Shown: in pieces, positions 8,422 to 17,549 of the stretch | How the letters are laid out: each line of letters begins with the position of its first letter | How positions within the stretch are numbered: position 1 is the stretch's first letter | Origin: Brucella tritici | GTDB taxonomy: Bacteria > Pseudomonadota > Alphaproteobacteria > Rhizobiales > Rhizobiaceae | Direction of reading: 5' to 3' | Assembly: GCF_008932295.1 (NCBI RefSeq) | Contig: NZ_WBWA01000002.1 | Location: 186,001 to 250,000, forward strand | Length of the DNA stretch: 64,000 nt | Translations under genes and position numbers: made by a program | Notes under the pieces: model-generated | Databases searched by the model: none | What the model saw: the letters and a program-made list of their open reading frames with translations, nothing else | Told to the model about the DNA's origin: nothing

Positions 8422-9105
8422 ATGGCAGACGACAGTTTCATTCGCGAGGTAAACGAGGAAATCCGTTCGGAACGGGCAAAGCAGATCTGGCGGAATTTCG
8501 GTCCGCTGTTGATCGGCGGTGCTGTGGCCATCGTTCTGGGAACGGCTGGCTGGGTCGGCTATCAGCACTGGGTCGACAGCAAGGCTTCCGCTTCCGGTGA
8601 CAAGTTCCTCGCCGCACTGGACCTCGCCTCGGAAGGCAAGAACGACGAAGCGCTGACCGCGCTCGACGATCTGGAGAAGACCGGCTACGGCTCCTATCCC
8701 GTGCTGGCACGCCTGCGCGCTGCATCGGTTCTCGCGGACAAGGGCGATGCCGCCGGTGCCGTGAAGGCTTTCGATGACGTCGCTGCCGATAATGCCGTGC
8801 CTGCACCGCTTCGCGATGTCGCGCGCCTGCGTGCCGGCTATCTGCTGGTCGACAACGGTTCGTATGATGACGTCGCCAAGCGCGTCGAAACGCTTTCCGC
8901 AGACGGCAACCCGATGCGCTCAAGCGCGCGCGAAGCGTTGGGTCTGGCTGCCTGGAAGGCTGAGCGTTTCGATGATGCGGTCAAACTGTTCCAGCAGATT
9001 GCCAATGACAGTCTTGCTCCGGCCAACATCCGCCAGCGTTCCAATACGATGCTCGATCTGATGCGCAGCGCAGGCGTCAACGTGCCTGACGCGCAAAGCA
9101 CATAA
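8422..9105 (+). CDS. Membrane-anchored TPR protein (YfgM-like), upstream of der
   Basis: This 227-residue protein begins MADDSFIREVNEEIRSERAK, has one membrane span around residues 31-50 (FGPLLIGGAVAIVLGTAGWV), and continues as an alpha-helical TPR-like periplasmic domain. It matches the YfgM type, which in Escherichia coli helps the periplasmic chaperone network at the Sec translocon and also lies upstream of the der gene region. The start at 8422 follows GGCAGGTC weakly; a longer open frame to 8287 has no family support. Gene order with der is conserved in alphaproteobacteria, as I recall. Confidence 0.8.
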   Translation: MADDSFIREVNEEIRSERAKQIWRNFGPLLIGGAVAIVLGTAGWVGYQHWVDSKASASGDKFLAALDLASEGKNDEALTALDDLEKTGYGSYPVLARLRAASVLADKGDAAGAVKAFDDVAADNAVPAPLRDVARLRAGYLLVDNGSYDDVAKRVETLSADGNPMRSSAREALGLAAWKAERFDDAVKLFQQIANDSLAPANIRQRSNTMLDLMRSAGVNVPDAQST

Positions 9106-9113
9106 TAAAACAA

Positions 9114-9210
9114 GCGCATCCCGAAAAGTGCGAAGCGGTTTTCGGACAAGATGCGCGTCAAGATAAATAAATAGAGCGGTTCCACGTTTCGGTTGAAAGC
9201 GGAACCGCTC
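9114..9210. repeat. Palindromic intergenic repeat, composite copy C
   Basis: Hairpin 1 has arms GCGCATC (9114-9120) and GATGCGC (9150-9156) around the core CCGAAAAGTGCGAAGCGG. After an A/T-rich linker, hairpin 2 has perfect 10-base arms GAGCGGTTCC (9174-9183) and GGAACCGCTC (9201-9210). It sits between the TPR gene and der, ending 24 bases before the der start. Copy E near 26.7 kb shares the arms of hairpin 2 exactly. Confidence 0.8.
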
Positions 9211-9234
9211 TGGTTTCTGGAGTTATCTTCTCCC

Positions 9235-10686
9235 ATGGGTTTCACAGTCGCCATCGTCGGGCGTCCCAATGTCGGCAAGTCCACGCTGTTCAATCGCCTC
9301 GTCGGTCGCAAGCTGGCGCTGGTCGATGACCTGCCGGGCGTCACGCGCGACCGGCGCATCCACGATGCCAAGCTCTACGATCTGAAGTTTCAGGTTATCG
9401 ACACGGCAGGTCTTGAAGAAGCTGCCAATGACAGCCTGGAAGCCCGCATGCGCGCGCAGACCGAGGCTGCCATTCAGGAAGCCGACGTGATCCTTTTCGT
9501 GGTCGATGCCAAGAACGGCCTGACGCCGACCGACAGCACCTTCGCGGAAGTGGTGCGCCGTTCCGGCAAGCCGGTCGTGCTGGTCGCCAACAAGGCGGAA
9601 GCGCGCGGCGCGCAGTCCGGCATGTACGACGCTTTCCAGCTTGGACTTGGCGAACCGTGCCCGATCTCTGCCGAACACGGTCAGGGAATGCCCGACCTGC
9701 GCGACGCCATTGTCGAACTCTTGGGCGAAGAGCGTGTCTTTGCCGACGAGAAGGAAGAGGAAGTTGCCGATGAGGTCTTCACGCCGAAAGCCGTCGGTGA
9801 ATTGATCGGCGACGACATCGAAGACCCGGACGAAGAAGAAATCCCGGCCTATGATGCGACCAAGCCGCTGCGGATAGCCATTGTTGGCCGACCCAATGCT
9901 GGCAAGTCGACGCTCATCAATACGATGCTTGGTGAAGACCGCCTGCTGACGGGACCGGAAGCAGGTATTACCCGCGACTCGATCTCGGTGGATTGGGAAT
10001 GGCGTGGCCGCAAGATCAAGCTGTTCGATACCGCCGGTCTGCGCCGCAAGTCGCGCGTGCAGGAAAAGCTCGAAAAGCTTTCGGTAGCTGACGGCCTGCG
10101 TGCGATCCGTTTTGCGGAAGTCGTCATCATCGTTCTCGATGCGACGATCCCGTTTGAAAAACAGGATCTGCAGATTGCCGATCTCATCATCCGTGAAGGC
10201 CGTGCGCCGATCATCGCGTTCAACAAATGGGATCTGATCGAGGACCGCCAGATGGTTCTGGCTGATCTTTACGAAAAGACGGCTCGCCTGCTGCCACAGG
10301 TGCGCGGGCTTCGCGCCGTGCCGATTTCCGGCGAGCGCGGACAGGGTATCGACAAGCTCATGGAGAATGTCGTCAAGACCCACGAAATCTGGAACCGCCG
10401 CGTTTCGACCGGGCGCCTCAACCGCTGGCTTGCAGGCGTCATCGCGCACCAGCCGCCACCGGCAGTTTCTGGGCGCCGCCTCAAGGTCAAATATATGACG
10501 CAGGTGAAGACCCGGCCGCCGGGCTTTGTCGTGTCCTGCTCGCGCCCCGATGCGATGCCGCAATCCTATGTGCGCTATCTCATCAACGGTCTGCGTGAAA
10601 CTTTCGATATGCCAGGTGTGCCGATAAGGCTTTCATTGCGCACTTCGGATAATCCGTTCGCAGGCCGCGCGAAGAAAAAGAAATAA
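9235..10686 (+). CDS. der: Ribosome-associating GTPase Der (EngA)
   Basis: A 483-residue protein with two tandem GTPase domains. The first P-loop is GRPNVGKS near residue 9, and the second is GRPNAGKS near residue 220. Each half carries DTAGL and NKAE or NKWD motifs for guanine recognition, and the C-terminus has the KH-like domain ending in basic GRAKKKK. Der is required for maturation of the large ribosomal subunit. I start at ATG 9235, the family start; the open frame upstream falls in a repeat. It follows the TPR gene and ends in a strong terminator. Confidence 0.95.
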   Translation: MGFTVAIVGRPNVGKSTLFNRLVGRKLALVDDLPGVTRDRRIHDAKLYDLKFQVIDTAGLEEAANDSLEARMRAQTEAAIQEADVILFVVDAKNGLTPTDSTFAEVVRRSGKPVVLVANKAEARGAQSGMYDAFQLGLGEPCPISAEHGQGMPDLRDAIVELLGEERVFADEKEEEVADEVFTPKAVGELIGDDIEDPDEEEIPAYDATKPLRIAIVGRPNAGKSTLINTMLGEDRLLTGPEAGITRDSISVDWEWRGRKIKLFDTAGLRRKSRVQEKLEKLSVADGLRAIRFAEVVIIVLDATIPFEKQDLQIADLIIREGRAPIIAFNKWDLIEDRQMVLADLYEKTARLLPQVRGLRAVPISGERGQGIDKLMENVVKTHEIWNRRVSTGRLNRWLAGVIAHQPPPAVSGRRLKVKYMTQVKTRPPGFVVSCSRPDAMPQSYVRYLINGLRETFDMPGVPIRLSLRTSDNPFAGRAKKKK

Positions 10687-10700
10687 ACGCCATAGAGAGA

Positions 10701-10730
10701 AAAAGCCCGGATCGCTCCGGGCTTTTTTGT
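10701..10730 (+). terminator. Rho-independent terminator after der
   Basis: A perfect stem AAAAGCCCGG (10701-10710) and CCGGGCTTTT (10717-10726) is followed by a T tract. It closes the der transcript, and the stem's A-rich 5' side could also stop transcripts from the opposite strand. Confidence 0.9.
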
Positions 10731-10749
10731 TTGAAGGGGTGAGACGGCA

Positions 10750-11352
10750 TCACGCCTTAGGCAGCACAAATTCGACACGCCGGTTCTGCGCCCGACCATC
10801 GGGATTGTCCTTGCCCTTGATCTCGTTGGGCGCGACAGGTTCGCTTTCGCCGCGTCCTTCCGGCTTCAACCTTGCAGATGTGACACCATTGCCAACGAGA
10901 AACTTGGTAACCGCATCGGCGCGGTTTTTCGACAGCTTGTCGTTATAGCTGTCGGACCCTTTGGAATCCGTATGGCCCACCACGCGGACGGCGGAATCCG
11001 GCATGCTTTCCAATATTCTGGCAATATCGGTCAGCGTTGCCTTGGCTTTGCCAGTCAGTTTGGCGCTGTCGAAATCGAACAGAATATCGCTCGTCACGGA
11101 AAGGACGATGCTGTCATCGGTTTCGCGCATGGTGATATTGCCGCTCTTCTCGACAATCTCCTGTGCCGCACCGGACAGGCCACGCGCCTTGCCATCGGTG
11201 CTGCCCGATGCCGAAACCAGATCACGGATTTCGGGCACCAGGTCGCGAATATAGACGCTGTTGTCGGTGCTTGTAGTCTGCGCTGCCGCAATGGACGGCA
11301 GGCAGAGTACGGCAAGCCCTAAAGCGATGCAGCCTTTGATCTGATTGGTCAT
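10750..11352 (-). CDS. OmpA-family envelope protein
   Basis: The 200-residue protein has a signal peptide ending at SIAAAQ and a C-terminal OmpA-like peptidoglycan-binding domain (residues ~85-200), seen in VRVVGHTDSKGSDSYNDKLS, ADAVTKFLVGNGV and AQNRRVEFVL. Such domains bind diaminopimelate in the cell wall. There is no obvious beta-barrel, so the protein is probably periplasmic or surface associated. It follows a secreted protein of unknown function by 9 bases on the same strand, suggesting a two-gene operon. Confidence 0.85.
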   Translation of the reverse strand: MTNQIKGCIALGLAVLCLPSIAAAQTTSTDNSVYIRDLVPEIRDLVSASGSTDGKARGLSGAAQEIVEKSGNITMRETDDSIVLSVTSDILFDFDSAKLTGKAKATLTDIARILESMPDSAVRVVGHTDSKGSDSYNDKLSKNRADAVTKFLVGNGVTSARLKPEGRGESEPVAPNEIKGKDNPDGRAQNRRVEFVLPKA

Positions 11353-11361
11353 GGCCGCCCC

Positions 11362-11850
11362 CTATTCGGCGGGAACCGCGAACGGTCCGAGTGGCTCGAC
11401 CCCCTTGATATAGAGCGTCACCTTCTGGCCCTTCGGTGGAGCAGGAAAGACGCCGTGCCAGACACCGACCACATGACCCGTGCCGAACAAGGAAACAGAC
11501 GCCGGAGCAAGCGGCTTGCCTTCGGAGTCTTTCAGCAGAAGATATTTCTTGTCGCCTGCGAGGAGATAGTAGTCATTCTCGTAGTCCTCGTCCGACAGCG
11601 CGGTGTAAAGCGTAGTGGAAACACTTCCGCCTTCTCTGGCGTTGATGAAGCGAACCTTGACCGTCAGCTTGTCGCCATCTGCCACGACACCGCTGACTTC
11701 TGCGGTGGCCTGACCGCTGCTGTGATAACCGCTTGCTATCGGCTGACTGGCCGTCTCCTGAGCATTTGCGGCGTGGGGAAGCGCACTGGCCGAGAGGAGA
11801 ACAGTGGCAAGAACCGTACGTGAGAGAAACGCCATGAGTATCGCTTTCAT
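11362..11850 (-). CDS. Secreted protein of unknown function, in operon with the OmpA-like gene
   Basis: The 162-residue product has a signal peptide (hydrophobic LATVLLSASALPHAANAQE) and a mature part of beta-strand character with aromatic and Gly residues, such as DGDKLTVKVRFINAREGG and KVTLYIKGVEPLGPF. I do not recognise a named family. The strand pattern would suit an Ig-like or barrel-like periplasmic fold, but this is only an impression. It is the first gene of the pair with the OmpA-like gene and probably acts in the envelope with it. Confidence 0.65.
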   Translation of the reverse strand: MKAILMAFLSRTVLATVLLSASALPHAANAQETASQPIASGYHSSGQATAEVSGVVADGDKLTVKVRFINAREGGSVSTTLYTALSDEDYENDYYLLAGDKKYLLLKDSEGKPLAPASVSLFGTGHVVGVWHGVFPAPPKGQKVTLYIKGVEPLGPFAVPAE

Positions 11851-12185
11851 TTGTTGGATAACCTAGAGCATAGCGAAGCCAGACAGAAAATATCTGGCGT
11901 TACGTGAAGGCGGTGAAAACAAATAAGCGGAGCAGTTCAGGGGGGTGTGAATGAAAGACGAACCACTCCAGTTGCGGCGCAGAAACCTAACAGGCAGAAG
12001 AAAGAGGTCATGTAAACTTTAAAAACACTCATTAACATTTGCGCGACCGGAAATTCTTCTCATCTAGACAGGGCAATTGAGATCGTGATCGCAGCAAATG
12101 TTTAAATAGGCACTTTCGGGTTGAGCTTGGCTTCCGCGGCTGCTAATTCGCCCGCTCCCCGGTTTTCTCCAAAAAAGGTGTAGTG
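11851..12185. other. 335-base intergenic region between divergent genes, no gene seen
   Basis: No convincing open reading frame is present. The stretch 12013-12050 is richer in A and T and contains TTTAAAAACACTCATTAAC, which may belong to a promoter. It separates the secreted protein pair (minus strand) from the Hsp70-like gene (plus strand), so it should contain two divergent promoters. I could not assign them. Confidence 0.5.
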
Positions 12186-13501
12186 ATGACGAAGGCTGAC
12201 CAGAGCCGTTTTGACGGCGTGACATTGGGCATCGACTTCGGCACGACGAACACCGTTCTGTCAGTGGCAGCACCCGACGGAACCACGGTCGTCCTGAGCG
12301 TTCCGAAGGATGGCGCCGAGATTACCGGCTATCGCTCGATCCTTTGCTTCTGGCAGGATCGCGAAACCGGCGAGCGCACTGTTGAAAGCGGACCTTGGGC
12401 GATGGACGCATTCGTCAATGCGCCGCATTCCACGCGCATGCTGCAATCGTTCAGACATTCGCGGCATCGAAATCCTTCACCGATACGCCGGTTTTCGGCA
12501 AGCGCTTCAAGTTCGAGGATATTCTGACGACCTTCCTCGAAACGGTCGCCGCGCGGCTGGGCGATCGCCTGCCGCCAAAGGGCAATCGCGTGGTCATCGG
12601 CAGGCCGGTGATCTTTGCGGGCGCTTCACCGGATGAAGCGCTGGCCATGCAGCGCTATGAAAAAGCGTTCCGGGCGTTCGGCTTCACCGATCTTCACTAC
12701 GTTTATGAGCCGGTTGCTGCCGCTTACTTCTATGCACAGGAACTGAAAGCTGCATCCACCGTTCTGGTGGCCGACTTCGGCGGCGGTACGAGCGACTTTT
12801 CCATCGTGCGCTTCGAAGTGGGCAAGAATGGCCTCAGCTTCGCACCGCTCAGCCAGACGGGTCTTGGCATTGCGGGCGACACGTTCGACTATCGCATCAT
12901 CGACAATGCCGTTTCGCCGCTGCTCGGAAAGGGTACGGAGTACCAGTCCTTCGGCAAAAGGCTGACCATACCGAACCATTATTATGCAAATTTTGCGCGC
13001 TGGAACACGCTGTTCCTGATGAACTCTCCGGCGACCATTCGCGATCTGGACGAATTGGCCCGGCAAGCGGTCGATCCAAAACCCCTCGAACATTTCATCA
13101 ACCTGATCGAGAACGATTACGGTTACGAGATATACCGCGCCGTTTCAGACCTGAAGGTGCGTCTTTCCTCACAGCGCATGTCGGAACTGCACTTCAAGGC
13201 CGACGACTTCGAAATCCGTTCCGACATCACACGCAACGATTTCGAAAACTGGATCGCAGACGATGTGCGCCAGATTGAACAGTCGGTGCAGCAGGCGGTG
13301 GATAAAGCGGAGCTGGAAACGTCGTCTATCGACCGTGTTTTCCTGACCGGCGGCACATCTTTCGTGCCGGTCATCCGTACGGTGTTTGAAAACCGCTTTC
13401 CCGACGCCGTGGTGACGAGCTCGAACCAGTTCGATTCCATCGCCAACGGCCTCGCATTGATCGGGCAGAGCGCGGATATCGAACGCTGGTCAGTAAAATA
13501 G
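12186..13501 (+). pseudogene. Hsp70-family (YegD-like) protein with a frameshift
   Basis: The N-terminal part (from 12186) shows the actin-like ATPase phosphate loop GIDFGTTNTVLS and ends in nonsense sequence after HSTRMLQSF. The rest continues one frame over with AASKSFTDTPVFGKRF, the motif VIGRPVIFAG, YEPVAAAYFYA, and the second phosphate loop VADFGGGTSDFS. One missing base near 12453 (TTCAGACA where TTCAAGACA would keep the frame) explains it; the repaired gene would encode about 438 residues. Homologues are Hsp70-like proteins without a clear substrate domain. It is either a real pseudogene or a sequencing error. Confidence 0.85.
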
Positions 13502-13546
13502 TAAGCAATGCCCGAATAGGTTTCCGTTCAAAACATGGAGATCATC

Positions 13547-14206
13547 GTGTCAGTCAGCACTTTTGAAACTTTCTCTGAACGCTTGCGCGAGAACAGCCAG
13601 CCATTCTGGTCGCAAGCCGTCGGCCATCGCCTCGTCGGTGAAATCTATACGGGCACGGTCGCACCTGATGTCATGACGCGCTATCTGGTGCAGGATCATC
13701 GCTTTATCGACTGCTTTCTGTCACTGCTGGGTGGAACGCTGGTCAATTGCGACAGGATGGAAGCCAAGCTGACATTGGGCCGTTTCATAGGCATGATCAG
13801 CAGCGATGAGAACTCCTATTTCGAACGCTCCTTTGCGAAACTCGCAGTCGCTGACGCCGAGCGTTTCGATACACCTGATGCGACGCCAACCGCTGCATTC
13901 AAGGAACTGATGCTGGAAGCTGCGCGTTCAGGCTCCTATGCGGTCTGCCTGTCGGTGCTGACCGTTGCCGAATGGCTTTATCTCGACTGGGCTGAAAAAG
14001 CGCCAAAGCCTCTGCCCGACGATTTTATTTTCGCGGAATGGATCGCGCTGCACGACAATCCATACTTCGTGGAATTTGTCGGTTTCCTGCGCTCGGAACT
14101 CGATAGGGTCGGCCCGGCAGCGGCAGAACAATGCCAGCAGTTCTTCCGGCGAGCGGTCGAACTGGAAAAGGCATTCTTCGATGCCGCCTATGGGAGCCAG
14201 AACTGA
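13547..14206 (+). CDS. TenA/THI-4 family protein (thiaminase II-like)
   Basis: This roughly 219-residue all-helical protein fits the TenA family through segments such as TRYLVQDHRFIDCFL and ECQQ/FFRRAVELEKAFFDAAY near the end. TenA enzymes salvage thiamin pyrimidines by hydrolysing damaged thiamin. The CYW-type catalytic cysteine motif of the TenA_C branch is not obvious here (VCLSVLTVAEWLYLDW), so it may belong to the TenA_E branch or act on another substrate. I prefer the GTG at 13547, which has GGAG seven bases upstream; ATG 13535 is the alternative. No thiamin riboswitch or thi gene is nearby. Confidence 0.75.
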   Translation: MSVSTFETFSERLRENSQPFWSQAVGHRLVGEIYTGTVAPDVMTRYLVQDHRFIDCFLSLLGGTLVNCDRMEAKLTLGRFIGMISSDENSYFERSFAKLAVADAERFDTPDATPTAAFKELMLEAARSGSYAVCLSVLTVAEWLYLDWAEKAPKPLPDDFIFAEWIALHDNPYFVEFVGFLRSELDRVGPAAAEQCQQFFRRAVELEKAFFDAAYGSQN

Positions 14207-14617
14207 TCAGTTGCTGGCGGCGGGGAAGGGGCAGTTGCTGTCGCCTTCCTCGCATTTGAGATATTTCTTGAGGTCGCTGACGCGCTCCGCCGTCAGGTCG
14301 GACAGGCAGATCGAATAGGCCATGCCGGAAATACTGCCGCCACCAACTGTCTGCATGTCGCATTCGGCGTCGCGAAAGGCGATCCATGTCCGTTGCGACT
14401 GAACCAGCTTTTTCTTCAGGTCCGCATCGTCGGCGCGGCGCTGCAAGGTCTTGAAGATCTTGTTCAGCTCGGCATCCGATTTCTTGTAGGCTTTGCCATA
14501 GCATTCATTGAGTGCGGACTGCGAACTGGCGTTCTGGCAGTCGTCGGCTTGCGCTGTGGCAATGATTGCAAAAGCACTGAACGCCACCCCGATAACCCCG
14601 ATTTTCAAAACCTGCAT
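14207..14617 (-). CDS. LprI-like (DUF1311) secreted protein
   Basis: The 136-residue product has a signal peptide ending at TAQADDC and the cysteine-rich helical DUF1311 pattern: DDCQNASSQSALNECYGKAY, QRTWIAFRDAECDMQ, and a C-terminal DLTAERVSDLKKYL. Six cysteines suggest disulfides in the periplasm. The best studied relative, LprI of Mycobacterium, inhibits lysozyme; whether this one does is unknown. Its stop codon directly abuts the stop of tenA on the other strand, with no terminator in between. Confidence 0.8.
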   Translation of the reverse strand: MQVLKIGVIGVAFSAFAIIATAQADDCQNASSQSALNECYGKAYKKSDAELNKIFKTLQRRADDADLKKKLVQSQRTWIAFRDAECDMQTVGGGSISGMAYSICLSDLTAERVSDLKKYLKCEEGDSNCPFPAASN

Positions 14618-14787
14618 AAATTTCCTCCCCGAAAATTTGACGATACTATCTTCATCACAAATAGAACGTTAGTCATTAAAGAAAAGATGACGCCAGAAGC
14701 ATTTCCACTTTAAATAAAATGGAAGTGTCGGGAGTGCTATATTGTATTTGTTTTTCCGCGCATCTTGGTCTGATCGAAGCAGAATCA

Positions 14788-14850
14788 GAAATCAATCCAC
14801 TGGACTGATTTCCTTGTGCAGCCAGGCGTTTCACTTTTTTCGGGATGCAC
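14788..14850. repeat. REP-like palindrome with nested 25-bp palindrome (one arm imperfect)
   Basis: A 25-base inverted repeat at 14788-14812 (arms GAAATCAATCCA and TGGACTGATTTC, one mismatch) is followed by a hairpin with ends GTGCA (14816-14820) and TGCAC (14846-14850) whose complement contains the REP word CCGAAAAAAGTGAAACG. The same combination of a REP core and nested palindrome occurs at 999-1086 and 21131-21219. It lies directly downstream of the GFA-family gene on the minus strand. Confidence 0.65.
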
Positions 14851-14851
14851 T

Positions 14852-15244
14852 CTAATCCTCGAAGCGGCTCGACCCATCGCGGTCGCGTTCGTAGCCCTTC
14901 GTGTCCGGGAATGGTGGCAGCCAGGATTCGCGGCGGATGGTCCAGAGTTCATAGGTCGGCTTGAACTGGTCGATTGCGTCGAGTGACCCGAGATTGACTT
15001 CGACTTCATCTGCGCTGCGTCCGAAAACCGGCGACCCGCAGCGGGGGCAGAAAAATCGCCCCGCATAGTCACGGGTCTCTCCCTCGACCGTAACCGCAGC
15101 TTCCGGAAATATCGCCGAAGCGTGAAACAGGGCTCCGTGATGCTTGCGGCAGTCAAGGCAATGGCAGATGCCGACCCGATATGGCCGCCCTGACGCTTCA
15201 AAGCGGACATTGCCGCACAGGCATCCACCCGTAACCTTATCCAT
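14852..15244 (-). CDS. GFA-family (glutathione-dependent formaldehyde-activating-like) zinc protein
   Basis: A 130-residue protein with the GFA zinc-ligand set: CLCG near the N-terminus, CHCLDC, and CPRCGSPVFG. Proteins of this family hold two zinc ions; only a few, such as Gfa, have been linked to adding glutathione to formaldehyde, so the name should be read as a fold, not a proven reaction. ATG 15244 is chosen because it follows a strong GAGGAGG site at the usual spacing. The gene diverges from the SleB-like hydrolase gene. Confidence 0.85.
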   Translation of the reverse strand: MDKVTGGCLCGNVRFEASGRPYRVGICHCLDCRKHHGALFHASAIFPEAAVTVEGETRDYAGRFFCPRCGSPVFGRSADEVEVNLGSLDAIDQFKPTYELWTIRRESWLPPFPDTKGYERDRDGSSRFED

Positions 15245-15305
15245 GATGCACCTCCTCACTACAGCAATCCGGTTTTCGCAAAGCTGAAACTGCTTAAACC
15301 CCGCA

Positions 15306-15329
15306 TTAACCATATTCGTTCATGGTTAA
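15306..15329. promoter_or_regulatory. Perfect inverted repeat in the GFA/SleB divergent region, operator candidate
   Basis: TTAACCAT (15306-15313) and ATGGTTAA (15322-15329) are perfect complements separated by eight bases. The site is about 60 bases upstream of the GFA gene and 117 bases upstream of the hydrolase start. The TTAAC half-sites resemble CtrA half-sites, but the spacing is not the standard TTAA-N7-TTAAC. I treat it as a possible binding site of an unknown regulator. Confidence 0.35.
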
Positions 15330-15445
15330 CGCGCTGCTGATAATGACTGTATTAGCCAGAGCCGCAAGCGTGTCCTCTACCCGCCGGACAAGGTTAATAC
15401 TCCGTTATCGCCGCATCAGTTTAGTCAGTGTGAGTGGAGTGTGCG

Positions 15446-16735
15446 GTGCGTCTTGTATCTTTACGAGCGCTGTTTGGTCGAAGGAAGGCCGTTGCCGAGC
15501 CGGTGTGGCATTATCCCGTCGCGGGCTATTGCCCGGAGGAGGGGCGCTATTACGCGGTAAGGGCAAAGCCACGCCAGACAGTTCATAAGCCGCATCGCCT
15601 GGTGCCACTGGTTCTGGCAGCCATGACCTATCTCTTCAATTCCAATGCGATTGCCTTTCAGGACATGGCGAGCCTGGTGCCGTCGGCGGATCTGGGATCG
15701 CATCGCTGGACTGCCTTCGTCGCCAAGGCGCCGGTCGGCTCCGTGCATCAGGCCGAAATGCCGTTTGTGGACGCAACGACTGTAACGGGCAGCATCGCGA
15801 CAAACGGCATTGAAGTGCCGGGCATCGGTCGTGTTGCGCTGTCCGGAGGCAAAAAGACGGCCAAGCTCGGCCCGGATGATCCGAACCCGGACGAAAACCG
15901 CATCAATCGCTCCGACAAGACGGGGCGTCTTGTCTCGGTGAAGCCCAAGGCGCCCGCCAAGGCCTTCACTGCCGGCAGCATGTTCGAAAAGATCAGCATG
16001 ATTACGCGTCCGCCGGAAAAGACGGACGCGAAAATGGCCTTCTCCAGCAAGCTGGAGGGCAAGGAAGTCGCCATCACCATGGCGTTCCATGCGGTCAAGC
16101 CGCCAAAGCCGCGCTCCGAAATGCCGACCCAGCTTGCCAAGCTCATTACCAATGACCAGCCGGACGTGCTGGCCCTTGGTTATGCGCCTGCGACACCGGA
16201 CTATGGCAAGACATCGCCTTTCGAAAGCATTTTGAAGCCGCAGCCGGATGAAGGCCGCTTCGTGCCGCCTATCGGCGAGAAGGACCATGAATGGGCAGCA
16301 ACGCCGTTGCCACCTTCTGCTTTCAGCAAGAGCGAACAGACGTGCCTTGCCGAAGCTGTCTATTATGAAGCCCGCGGCGAAACGGTGAAGGGGCAGGTTG
16401 CCGTCGCGCAGGTCGTTCTCAACCGCGTGCGCAACCCGGCTTATCCGGGCTCGATCTGCGGCGTGGTCTACCAGAATCGCGACTGGCTCAATGCCTGCCA
16501 GTTTTCATTTGCCTGCGACGGCCAGAAGCACCGCGTGACCGAAATGCCGCAATGGCGCATGGCACAGCAGGTTGCAAAGACTGTCTCTGCCGGTCAGATA
16601 TGGCTACCGGAAGTCGGTTCCGCCACGCATTACCACGCGACCTATGTTCGCCCGTTCTGGGCTCCGACCATGAAGAAGGTCGCCAAGATCGGCCTTCACA
16701 TTTTCTATCGGACCTATGGCGGCGGATGGAGCTGA
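15446..16735 (+). CDS. SleB-type cell wall hydrolase
   Basis: The 429-residue product has a hydrophobic stretch around residues 50-70 (LVPLVLAAMTYLF) and a long linker, then a C-terminal hydrolase_2 (SleB) domain from about residue 295: LAEAVYYEARGETVKGQVAVAQVVLNRV, YPGSICGVVYQ, and ATHYHATYVRPFW. The glutamate in YYEARGE is the expected catalytic residue of this lytic-transglycosylase-like fold. It probably trims peptidoglycan. GTG 15446 is chosen because GTGGAG precedes it at good spacing; a GTG at 15434 is in the same frame. The linker is rich in Lys, Pro and Ala. Confidence 0.82.
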   Translation: MRLVSLRALFGRRKAVAEPVWHYPVAGYCPEEGRYYAVRAKPRQTVHKPHRLVPLVLAAMTYLFNSNAIAFQDMASLVPSADLGSHRWTAFVAKAPVGSVHQAEMPFVDATTVTGSIATNGIEVPGIGRVALSGGKKTAKLGPDDPNPDENRINRSDKTGRLVSVKPKAPAKAFTAGSMFEKISMITRPPEKTDAKMAFSSKLEGKEVAITMAFHAVKPPKPRSEMPTQLAKLITNDQPDVLALGYAPATPDYGKTSPFESILKPQPDEGRFVPPIGEKDHEWAATPLPPSAFSKSEQTCLAEAVYYEARGETVKGQVAVAQVVLNRVRNPAYPGSICGVVYQNRDWLNACQFSFACDGQKHRVTEMPQWRMAQQVAKTVSAGQIWLPEVGSATHYHATYVRPFWAPTMKKVAKIGLHIFYRTYGGGWS

Positions 16736-17077
16736 TCGCTCCGTTCTCGCGCACTGGCGGGATCGACCGGTTTCAACTCACGTTTTTGTTAGCGGACTAA
16801 TAGGCCGAACAGGCGCATAAGGCCGCCTTTCAGCCTCACCCGAACAGGGTGCGACCGTCCAAAATCGATTCCGTTTTTTTAGCCAATAATGTGGCCAATC
16901 TGATCCTTTGGTCGGAAAATGAGTCGCACCAATAACTAAGTATTTGATTTTTCTGGATAAAAAACCTTCTGGACCAATGCCTGCACCGCCTTGACTAGCG
17001 GACGGCGTGTCAATATGTTGCGCCCAACTTGGAAATGGGATTGAAATCCTCGTATTTCTTGAGAAAAGGAGCTGCCA
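16736..17077. other. 342-base region upstream of the ATP synthase genes, promoter-bearing, no gene seen
   Basis: I see no coding sequence. The region is moderately A/T rich around 16860-16970 and contains the promoter candidate listed at 16991-17019. The SleB gene ends at its left without a clear terminator hairpin. Confidence 0.5.
16991..17019 (+). promoter_or_regulatory. Candidate sigma70-type promoter for the atp operon
   Basis: A TTGACT box (16991-16996) and a TATGTT box (17014-17019) are separated by 17 bases. They lie 59 bases upstream of the atpI start. The match is good for a housekeeping promoter in a G+C-rich alphaproteobacterium, but no start site has been mapped here. Confidence 0.4.
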
Positions 17078-17476
17078 ATGGCGCGCGGGACTGAACCCGG
17101 AAAGCCATCCGGTACCATCAAGAATGCGAAGAACGAACCCGGTTCCGGGGAGCTGGATCAGCGTTTGAACCGCCTGGAGGCCGAACTGGCCAAGAAGGGT
17201 GTGCTCAAGCAACCGGCTTCCGAGGAGGAGCGATCGGCGACTGCAAGCTCGGTCGCGCAGGCCATGAAGATTTCCAGCGAGTTTATCGCAGGGGTTGTGG
17301 TGGGTGCGCTGATTGGCTGGTTCATTGATCGTGTCGCCGGCACATCGCCCTGGGGATTGATCGTATTTCTCCTTCTGGGCTTTGGTGCGGGCGTCCTCAA
17401 CGTGCTTCGTTCCGCTGGGTATGTTGCCGAACAGGCTAACATTAAATCTAGCGCGGAAAAGAACGACAAGAAATAG
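17078..17476 (+). CDS. atpI: ATP synthase assembly protein AtpI (AtpZ/AtpI family)
   Basis: The 132-residue product has a charged N-terminus with a short coiled-coil (LDQRLNRLEAELAKKG) and two membrane segments (FIAGVVVGALIGWFI and WGLIVFLLLGFGAGVLNVL), as in AtpI proteins that help assemble the c-ring of F-type ATP synthase. A good AAAAGGAG site lies just upstream. It is the first gene of the F0 cluster; 167 bases with an unusual tandem hairpin array separate it from atpB. Confidence 0.88.
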   Translation: MARGTEPGKPSGTIKNAKNEPGSGELDQRLNRLEAELAKKGVLKQPASEEERSATASSVAQAMKISSEFIAGVVVGALIGWFIDRVAGTSPWGLIVFLLLGFGAGVLNVLRSAGYVAEQANIKSSAEKNDKK

Positions 17477-17549
17477 GACTTGACGGGCTTCACGGTAAAG
17501 TTCGTTCAAGTGTAAGTGAACAAGTGGGCCTTCTGGCCCGAGACTAAAA

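Noticed and set aside
12064..12273. A 69-codon minus-strand frame upstream of the Hsp70-like gene
   Set aside because: Serine and arginine rich low-quality sequence overlapping the start of a recognised gene.
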